64,000 nt of DNA from Anadara kagoshimensis (taxonomy: Eukaryota; Mollusca; Bivalvia; Arcoida; Arcidae): NCBI GenBank assembly GCA_021292105.1, contig CM037866.1:474756-538755 (forward strand), written 5' to 3'. A program made the translations under genes and the position numbers. This document shows, one piece after another, positions 1-9,900 of this stretch (positions are counted from its first letter, which is position 1; each line of letters begins with the position of its first letter). The notes under the pieces are model-generated. The model was given only the letters and a program-made list of their open reading frames with translations. It had not been told where the DNA came from and did not search any database.

Positions 1-1757
1 ACCCAGAAATATAAACCATCCATACTGCTCCAGGATCACCAAACCTAAAACAATAAAATACCCAGATCTATAAACCATCCATACTGCTCCAAGATCACCA
101 AACCTAAAACAGTAAAATACCCAGAACTATAAACCATCCATACTGCTCCAAGATCACCAAACCTAAAACAATAAAATACCAGAACTATAAACCATCCATA
201 CTGCTCCAAGATCACCAAACCTAAAACAGTAAAATACCCAGAACTATAAACCATCCATACTGCTCCAAGATCACCAAACCTAAAACAGTAAAATACACAG
301 AACTATAAACCATCCATACTGCTCAAAGATCACAAAACCTAAAACAATAAAATACCCAGATCTATAAACCGTCCATACTGCTCCAAGATCACCAAACCTA
401 CAAACAGTAAAATACCCAGAACTATAAACCACCGATACTGCTCCAAGATCACCAAACCTAAAACAGTAAAATACCCAGGACTATAAACCATCTATACTGC
501 TCCAAGATCACCAAACCTAAAACAGTAAAATACCCAGAACTATAAACCATCCATACTGCTCCAAGATCACCAAACCTAAAACAGTAAAATACACAGAACT
601 ATAAACCATCCATACTGCTCCAAGATCACCAAACCTAAAACAATAAAATACCCAGAACTATAAACCATCCATACTGCTCTACGGTCACCAAACCTAAAAC
701 AGTAAAATACCCAGAACTATAAACCATCCATACTGCTCCAAGATCACCAAACCTAAAACAGTAAAATACCCAGAACTATAAACCACCGATACTGCTCCAA
801 GATCACCAAACCTAAAACAGTAAAATACACAGAACTATAAACCATCCATACTGCTCCAAGATCACCAAACCTAAAACAGTAAAATACCCAGAACTATAAA
901 CCACCGATACTGCTCCAAGATCACCAAACCTAAAACAGTAAAATACACAGAACTATAAACCATCCATACTGCTACACGGTCACCAAACCTAAAACAGTAA
1001 AATACCCAGAACTATAAACCATCCATACTGCTCCAAGATCATCAAACCTAAAAACAGTAAAATACCCAGAACTATAAACCATCTATTCTGCTACAAGATC
1101 ACCAAACCTAAAACAGTAAAATACCCAGATCTATAAACCATCCATACTGCTCCAAGATCACCAAACCTACAAACAGTAAAATACCCAGAACTATAAACCA
1201 CCGATACTGCTCCAAGATCACCAAACCTAAAACAGTAAAATACCCAGAACTATAAACCATCTATACTGCTCCAAGATCACCAAACCTAAAAACAGTAAAA
1301 TACACAGAACTATAAACCATCCATACTGCTCCAAGATCACCAAACCTAAAAACAGTAAAATACCCAGAACTATAAACCATCCATACTGCTCCAAGATCAC
1401 CAAACCTAAAACAATAAAATACCCAGAACTATAAACCATCCATACTGCTCCACGGTCACCAACCTAAAACAATAAAATACCCAGAACTATAAACCATCCA
1501 TACTGCTCCAAGGTCACCAAACCTAAAACAATAAAATACCCAGAACTATAAACCATCCATACTGCTCCACGGTCAACAAACCTAAAACAATAAAATACCC
1601 AGAACTATAAACCATCTATACTGCTCCAAGATCACCAAACCTAAAACAATAAAATACCCAGAACTATAAACCATCCATACTGCTCCACGGTCACCAAACC
1701 TAAAACAATAAAATACTCAGAACTATAAACCATCCATACTGCTCCAAGATCACCAAA
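1..1757. repeat. 59-bp satellite array, left part
   Basis: About 30 head-to-tail copies of a 59-bp unit (core 'ccatccatactgctccaaga'). Variants include caataaaata/cagtaaaata and ccaagatcacc/ccacggtcacc. Some copies are 60 bp. The array runs off the left edge of the window and is interrupted at 1757 by a transposon; it resumes at 13506 with the same variants. Short open frames on the minus strand arise only from the repeat period and are not genes. Confidence 0.97.
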
Positions 1758-2000
1758 CCCTTACGGAAAAAACTTATAGAGACTTATAAGTGAATTGTCA
1801 TTGACTGATAAGTCACTTATAAGCTACCTATAATTCACTTATACACGCATATTTAATGAAGTAAGTGAAATATAAGTTTATATAAGTATAAGTGAAAAAT
1901 GTTTAGACTGATAATCCACTTATAAGTGACTTATAAGTCTGTATTTAATTACTTATAAGTCTTTATAAGTGGCTGATAAACTGTATAAGTGAGACACTGT
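1758..2000. repeat. left terminal inverted repeat and subterminal palindrome cluster
   Basis: The terminal inverted repeat covers roughly the first 20 bp. Further inward are at least four exact copies of the 10-bp palindrome ACTTATAAGT and many partial copies (TCACTTATA, TATAAGTGA). In CACTA elements such subterminal motif clusters are the binding sites of the element's accessory protein. Here binding is inferred, not shown. Confidence 0.85.
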
Positions 2001-2030
2001 TATAACAAACAGAAAACTTAGAAAATTTAA

Positions 2031-2120
2031 CATCTTGTGGACTTAAAAAAATTTTGATCTTGTGGACTTAGAAAAATTTTGATCTTGTGGACTTAGACAA
2101 ATTTTGATCTTGTGGACTTT
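2031..2120. repeat. 25-bp minisatellite inside the transposon
   Basis: About 3.5 copies of a 25-bp unit (gatcttgtggacttagaaaa plus atttt) lie between the subterminal region and the transposase 3' end. The rest of 2121-2803 is AT-rich and without a gene; it holds a poly(A) signal for the minus-strand transposase near 2730. Confidence 0.8.
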
Positions 2121-2803
2121 TTGTCGAAATATTCATGGTAAAAAAAAGAGGTTCGTTTGGCCTGTGACGCTCACCTTGGTCATTTACTCTTTTCAATACT
2201 AGTTAGTGATAACTGACAAGAAATTGTGCAAAAAAAAATTTAAGCCAATAAATACAACTATAGCTTATTAACCTGTATCATACCTTCTGTTTAACATTGC
2301 AAGTTTAAACTAAAAAGCCAAATGTGCACTTGCATATCACAAAGGAGAAACGCAAATGTTAAATGGTAAGTCTTGACATTTTACCTTATTTAAGAAAAAT
2401 AAATTGTGAATCATTTTTGCAATTCATACTTTTAACTAATTTTTATTACTTTTAAAGAAAATTGCTTACAAATGCGAAAAAAATCCTTTAAAAAAATTCA
2501 AGGGCAGTAACTACCACACACATAATGATCAGTTATTATGAAATTTAACTTATTGCTGTATAATTTCTTGTTCTGATCAATTTTTGGAAATAGTTTCATA
2601 TTCCCTAATATTCTTCAATAACAATAACTCACTCAATCACTGTATGAAATTGAAATCCCAGGGTCAAGATCTATAAAATTTGAAGAACACATCTCACACA
2701 AACAAAAGCAGATACAGAATGCAATGACATTTATTATCTGTTTATAAAAATAGAATATGACTATCCTATTATTCCAATAAAAGTTTTAATTGTCAAGCAT
2801 GGA

Positions 2804-5505
2804 TTAGTCATTCTCTAATCTATTTGGCATCCTGCATACATAAACTGTATTGGGTTTATCAAGTACCTCTACAAAAACACACTTGTATAATATATTTCTT
2901 AAAGGAATAATTTCAGTATCATGTATGTTTCTTGGCTTCAAAGGGACAATGTGACTTATGCAACCACTGTTTGTAGTTTCATGCTGCCCGATAAGTTCAC
3001 CATTTCTTTTTAACTTTGATACCATTGCAACATTGTCAGATATACAGCCACACTGAATAGTTCTATGCTGACTACAAAATGGATACAACTGCAGATAAAA
3101 CTCTACTTGTCCATACTCTAATCCACCACTCTTTGATAAGTAAGCAATTGTGTAACTGTTCCGTGCCCGACATCTTTTGTACCTACGGGAATGGAAAACT
3201 TCATCATCAATCTTAATTCTATTAAATGTCAAATAAGTTGATGGACAATGGCCCAAATATACAGATACAACATTCAGTTCTTTAGGAAGCAATTTGGTGT
3301 TATTACTTGAACCAATTACATAAGTATTATACTCTAGATGTTTATCATTCCTTGTGCAAAGTCCTTTCAATGAGTTGAAGAAATCCATTTCTGGGGTGTC
3401 TGAATGAAGATACTTTGTCTTCATATTGGGTAAACATTGCATAACACATACAGTTTGTGCAATTTGTACATCTACATGCTGTGTACCATGGTACAGTTTT
3501 AACAGAACACCATTGGCATTTTCAAATGGAAAACAAGAATAACACCACATTGGACCCATATCCCATACCAATTTTGGCAAGTGTAACAACTGATGAACAT
3601 TACATGTCATGTATCTGTCTCCATACAGTGCTGCAAAAAGACAACAGAAATTTTTGATCTGTTTGTCACAATTTTGCAAGTCTGATATTGATACAGAGTC
3701 TTGGAGAAGTAGATAAACTGCACTCACAAATAAAAGATAGTGATCATAATAAATTTTAGTGAGAATATCCTTTAAAACAGGCAGTGAATAATATAGCAAC
3801 CATGATCGCAGTTCTGATGCTTTCCAGTATTTCATATGATCTTTAATAGATCGCGGAACTCTGGTTATGCTGTTAGGTGGTTTGATGTTCTTTATTCTTT
3901 TATCTACCAAATCAACTAAACTTGATACAGAAAAGAATTCTGAACTTTTTTCTGAGGAAAACCACAGATTCATTAATAATTTTGTTACTCCCAACAAAAC
4001 GCCATGCATATAATCAATGCAAACACCATCGACAAGGTCATAATACTGTAGACACTGAAGAAATGTTGGTCCTTTAATTCCATTTATGACAGTGTCTGTT
4101 TCCAGTGCTTTAATTCCGTCACTCTTTACTCCATCATGACTTCTAAGCTGGCCCTCTGGACTATCTACTTGGAATGGGAAAATATGCACATGTCCCCTTG
4201 CACTGGTCTTGCAAGTTTCTCCTGGTTGTAGACACTTGCAGCATCCATATTTCCCATTAAATTGTACCGAATTGCATACAAGACTTCTTGCAGGCAAGTC
4301 TGCAGTGCCTCCTATGACAATAACATGACTAGTAAATGTGGTATCTAATGTCTGAATTTCAACACCTACTGTTTCCATCTGTTTGAGACTTTTTAAAAAG
4401 GGTTCTGTGTATGAAATAATTGATGGTTTTTTTGAGCCATACCACAGACCTCCTAATATCATGAAATCAGGATTTACCCTTTTACTGTATGGGAGTTCAT
4501 TTATTTGGAAGAACAACGGCCAGAGTGACATGTTTGATGATTTAAAACATGGAATTCCATCAGTGTTCCAAAGTAATGATAAATTGTTACTGTTGCTTAG
4601 AATCTGACCTGGTGCTGACAAAGCTTTATAAATTTTTCCATCATATATATCTTCTATGCTACTTTCGCACTTTTTTTTCCTTTGAAACCTGTGTTGAATA
4701 TCCTTTCTGAATGAAGGTCTTGCAAATAAGTTTTTAATTTGTGAAGCAATAGGAACTTCTATAAAATGGGAAACTGTATTGTCCATTGTTAAGTCTTTTC
4801 CGCAAGAATTATTAGGGCAAACTCCTATTTCAATGTCACTTTCACTTAACACCAAGTGACAATTGTTGCAATATTTGTGAAATTTCAGAGGTTGCTTTAC
4901 ATCTTCAAACCACTTCCAAAACTGCTTTTTTGTTCGAGGTAAAATGCATTCCGACGGACAGTGCAAATTAATAAGTTCAAGTAAATGACACAGTCCTTCA
5001 CCAGTCAGTGAATACTTCAGTGCAAAGTTAATAATGAGTAACATACTTGCACCCAATGTTAGATTTGACCCACTGTAAAGAGGCCTTTCACCATTATTAT
5101 TGTCATCTGAAATCTCATTTTCATTTTCACTACAACTATCATCTGTGTTAGATATATCATCTCTACAATCAATATTAACATCATAACTGATATCACTTGC
5201 TTCATAATATGATTGATATTCAGTTTCAGCACAATGATTTTCCATAAAATTATCATGACAGACATCCACATCTCCACCTTCTTCAAAACGTATATTGAAA
5301 TCTTGCTGCTGGGTTTGGGATATGGTACTTTCAGCAGTTAATTTACCAAGATTTTCATGAGCATCTGTCTGGATTTTTTCTTGTTCATATAATGCACTTT
5401 GTTGTGGCAATGTTGAAGACAGAGAATCACCAGTGTTTACCAGTCTATTTGAAACTTGTCTTTCTTGAAGTTCATTACCAGTATCATCCTGACAAACTGG
5501 TGAAT
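2804..5505 (-). CDS. CACTA/EnSpm (Tnp2-type) transposase, main exon
   Basis: This exon encodes about 900 residues of a DDE-type transposase that would cut and join the ends of the surrounding element. Residues are numbered from the Leu codon at 5410. There is an acidic N-terminal segment (about 45-105), then a Cys4 zinc ribbon (C181, C184, C198, C203). The RNase-H-like core has 'NTDG' (D284), 'TADLPAR' (D371), a Cys motif around 390-400, the family hallmark 'DYMHGVLLGVTKLL' (466-479), 'NVHQLLHL' (604-611) and 'FPFENANG' (E630). D284, D371 and E630 are the likely catalytic triad. The frame is open upstream of 5410 to a good acceptor (TTTTGTATTACAG, exon starts at 5505) with no ATG before residue 56, so translation must begin in an upstream exon. 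The reading frame here has no internal stop. Stop is TAA at 2806-2804. Family assignment is from motif recognition. Confidence 0.87.
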
Positions 5506-6460
5506 CTGTAATACAAAATTAATTCTCATATAATATTATCTATTAAGCATGTTACATTATAATTCTGTATTAATATTTCAGTCATTCTCATCAAGAGAGA
5601 ACAATTAATTACATTAGCTAATTTATATGCTGGAATTTTGAATAGATCAAAATTTATAAATAAAATCTTTAATTTGCCTTCTTTTAAATTGAGTTTCTGG
5701 TAATGACTACTCAATTCAATCTTTCAATATAATTTTTTATGCTATGGCTTCATAGAGATATATTTGTGTAAAAGGAAGAATCATACCCTACCTTAAGTTT
5801 ACCCATGTAACATTTCAGCCCAAAAACAAGTTTGTTCCTTTTGTCCAGGGACGATATGACACAGGGCAAAATAATGCAGGGTGAAATGTTAAAGTAAAGC
5901 TATTTGGTTTCGAATGAAGTTTGTTTCAAAGTCCAGATGACTTACTTTGACTGTATAATATTAATCATTATTTAACCAAAAAATAATTAGCACTACATAA
6001 TTTTACATGAATAATTATTATTTGATTCAGGTGTGTATAGATTTAGTTTCTTACTGGCTTTACATAACCACATGTCAAAAATGGCTGCCATGATTTCTTT
6101 CAAAGTTTTTTTTTTAAATTGACAACAACGGCTTATTTATCTGGTAATATGTTTTCCCATGCCAGATTAGATTTATCTGAACAGGAAGACGTAAGATTTT
6201 AATTCTTAGAATAAACTCAAGATTCAGAATTAACATTGTATGAATGGGGGGGGGGGGGGTACGGTCGTAAATATGGGTTAAATCAAGAAAATATCTGCTT
6301 ATTGAAAATATAGATTAATCACATATAATTTTAATCACAGTTAACTGGTTCATCTTTGCTAATTTTTGGGTTGTGTCCAGCCTCATATCGCGTGTCGTGT
6401 AGATTTATTTATCTCAAAATAATTACGGTTGCTTTTATGTTGTAAATAACGGATACATAC
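5506..6460 (-). other. transposase intron 1 (AT-rich, no gene)
   Basis: The donor GTATGT (6460 downward) and the acceptor TTTTGTATTACAG (5506) both match consensus. The intron contains a 14-G run near 6247-6260 and no convincing coding sequence. A 62-codon open frame at 5526-5714 is AT-rich noise. Confidence 0.6.
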
Positions 6461-6595
6461 CTACAGTACTGCAAGACTCGGCTGCAATTCGTTGTAAATA
6501 TCTTCTTGATGAATCAGGAGCATGAAGAATAGGATCTCGTTGTTTTAAATACAAGTTATAGGGTCCCGTTTTTGATTTCTACAACGCCTCGCCAT
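6461..6595 (-). CDS. transposase exon 1, probably frameshifted
   Basis: An ATG in strong context (CAAGATGG, 6595-6593) starts MARRCRNQKRDP, which hits a stop after 16 codons. The next reading frame of the same exon continues with 'YLKQRDPILHAPDSSRRYLQ' to a consensus donor (GTAG|GTATGT, last exon base 6461). That second frame joins in phase to the main exon at 5505, creating a GAT codon across a 955-bp intron. The exon is 135 nt; joining the ATG frame to the main exon would need a length of one more than a multiple of three. The simplest reading is a one-base loss between the start codon and about codon 16. An alternative start in another exon is possible. Confidence 0.6.
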
Positions 6596-6945
6596 CTTGT
6601 TTATTGTTTGTTAACAATAGGTCGCTTGCATCCCACTTCCGGTTCAGACATCAATGTTTAATTGTAAGAGAAATGTATATGCTTTCAAAAAGTTTGTTTT
6701 TCAAAATTAATTGACTGCAGAACTATATATATATATATATATATGTATATATTGAATCCATATTTATTAAGAATTTTTTTTAATTGCTGTAAGGTGTGGC
6801 CTCGTTTTTGATATCCTAATTTGATTGGTTGAAAATATTTATCCCGCCAGTTTTAAGCGTGGTATTAAATGGACAGCAACATTTAAATAGAGAAAGAGTT
6901 GGATCGTTCTAGATTATTATATTTAATCACAATATTATTGAAAAA
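6596..6945. promoter_or_regulatory. shared divergent promoter region of the transposon genes
   Basis: These 350 bp separate the start codon of the transposase (minus strand) from that of the BEN gene (plus strand), so both promoters must lie here or overlap the first exons. It holds an AT-dinucleotide tract at 6725-6744 and TATA-like stretches; no single core promoter stands out. The head-to-head arrangement suggests joint expression. Confidence 0.45.
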
Positions 6946-9900
6946 ATGTTTGGTGAGGAAATAGAGCATATATTTTGCCTCTTGTTTTGGTATAACAATG
7001 AAAGAAAATGGACAATTCAAGACACAGTCTCGATTGTAAAACCAAGGAAAGATGCAGAGCAGTACAAGGAAGGTGAACTGGTTTATGCCAAATTTTCCCA
7101 AAAAACATACAAAGCTGCCATTGTGCGACTAAGAGGTAAATATAAAACTGCATACATAATAATAACAACAACAATGTGACAGGAATGAATTGTAAAGCAA
7201 TCTTTAATTCTTCAAAATTATCTCCCTTTAGTCATTTATAAGTGTTTTCTAATTCAATAATTGCTTTTATTTCTCTAAAAGCTGTTTCATTTCTAACATT
7301 TGTTTTATTTTTTTAAACTATTGTGTTTCCAGTTCTATTCCTGATACTGATGACTGAAAATCTTGTCTACAATCTCATTGGTCCTGGAAAACATATTTTA
7401 GTAATAATAATAATAATAACTTTTATTGGAAAACTGAAATATACAGTGTCATCCATTACATGATATAAAACATAGAAATCAAATATATTAACATAACAGT
7501 ACATATAATTGTGACAATCACTCTCCGCAATCTAATGAATTACAAACATAAGTACCTGATGTCGGTCCATCAGTGCAATACTGGATTAGCTAGTGAAAAA
7601 TTACCCTCCATTTGTATATGTGTTAAATACATGTAAAATGTTTTCATATACATACACTCGTATATATGTGTATATACATACATACCAGTACCTATCCATA
7701 TTTCTATATAAAGTAAAATTAAAATTATATTATTATATTATGTATATTCATTACATCTTAGAACCTGTGTCATGTGCTATCTTTGAATTTAGCACATTTT
7801 TGAATGCATTATTTCATAAAAATTCAAAAACAGCACATGACACCTATATTATATTGCATCTGATGAACCGAGTCCATTTAATTAAGTTACTGTTATATGA
7901 CAATTTTTAACTTACTAAGTATATATATTTCAGCCCTGTGTCTTTCCCTCTCTAATATCTAATGCTAGCTTTAAGTATTTTTGTAAAGCTAAACATTCTT
8001 TCAAATTATTTGGATTTAAAACCCTTTTAATAAGCTCTAAAGGAATATTTTTTACCAAAGAATTTTCTAAAATATCATATGAGGTAAATAAGTTTACTCG
8101 AAGTGAGCTATATATAGGGCATTTTTAAAATCTTCAACTTCTTGACAGTTTTTGCAGATTCTTTTATCACATGGTGTTTTTGGTTTTGTATATCTTCCTC
8201 TCTCTATGGCAAGTGAATGTGAACTTATTCTAAAAGCTGCAATGCTTGATCTGATGTTTTTTGAGATTGGAAGTGACACATAATATGGAATATTTTCATT
8301 ATGTAAGTTGCTAAATAATTCAAGTTTACTTTCAATTTTCCCAGTTTTAATTTTATTCAAAAATGTTTTTGTATTGGATGTTATAGTAAGACAAACTGTT
8401 AGACTCTTTTTTAAAAAAAAGATAATAGAATTTTTATATTTTGGACCATAAAATTAAGTTTTCATATCAAAGATTAATATACTATTTTGTATTACTATTC
8501 ATGCAAATTTGTTTCACGATATTTAGTGACATAATATTTTGACAGAATTTTACAAAGAAAACTGTTATTATATAATATCCCTTAGGGAAATAATATATAC
8601 AGTATTATAAATCCAATTATGAAAATCTTAATTCAGCAATTAAGAAAGTTCCCATGTAAAGTTTGTCTAGTGAATATTAATTTCTCTAACGTCATAGCTT
8701 GAGGCATAATGAAATTATTGCTCAAATTTTTTTAGAATTTACTTCCTGTCGCTCTATTGAAATCTATAATTATTGTGCTTAGGGGTATAAAGACATCAAA
8801 AGTAATAAGTTGTTTTTGAAGTATTGAATTATATTTAACCTCAACTTACTTGTTTATTGTATAAGAATTGTAAAATTTTTGGACAGTTTGAATTGATCTA
8901 CAAAATGACACCTCATATTGATGAAATTCAAAATTAATAATAATAATAATAAAAAAAAATTATTAAATTTGAAAGATCCCAGTTATGAGAGAAAATATAT
9001 GGAATGAATTTAAATGATAATGGAACATACTGAAGCCATATATTTATTTATTAATATGAGATATGTGACATCCATGCATTATTGCTTATTTCTTTGTCAT
9101 AGAGACCAAAGAAGATTTAACAGAAGATGCCAAGAAATTGGAAAACCTGTTTAATGCCAACTTAGGTCTAACACCTAATGAGATTATGGAACAAATGGGA
9201 GTTCCAGTAACCACAGCAATGCAGGAAGATGAAGGTACACATTACAGGATGAATCCAGTTTTTCAAACAGCTGGATTTCAATCCAATTTTTTTTTTACTG
9301 GGTATTTTGGAAAAAGGATCCTGGGGTTATTAGTGAGTGAGTTATGGTGTTTAACATCCCAGTCAAGATTATTTCACTTATATTGAGACGTTGCCAGCGA
9401 AAGTGCAGAAATTTTGCCTGTGCATTGCGCTGATGGCAATATACAGCAGGGTTCTTTAGCAGGCCATGCCATGCCATGCCACATGACCTCATTCCCATCC
9501 GAAAGAACCGTGACTTTCATTTTGTAATGCCGAGTGCTTGACAAAAGAACAGTCACTACCCAATTTCAAGTTTTAGGTCAGACCCGGCCGGGATTGAACC
9601 CACAACCTTTCACTTACAGAGCAAGCACTCTACCAACTGAGCTACCATAGTGGTGACCTGGGTTATTATAAAATCTGGCAAAATGTATCAAAAAATGAAA
9701 ATTGAGAAAAATATCAAAATTAATAATATTTATTAAAACTTTTTAATTTCATCATAAAGTTAATATATACACTATTTACAAATGATACTGGTTTTGCTTT
9801 GAAAGTTTCTAGGTCCTCATTCGAGACTTTTGAGGTCCTTTGACACTTTTAGAACAAATTTTATTAATCAAATAGGGAGAAAAAAATAATGACTTTTCCT

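Noticed and set aside
5059..5286. Met-rich 75-codon open frame on the minus strand
   Set aside because: It is a shadow of the transposase exon in another frame.
9590..9655. tRNA gene on the minus strand
   Set aside because: Same reason: it is the head of a SINE with its own target duplication.
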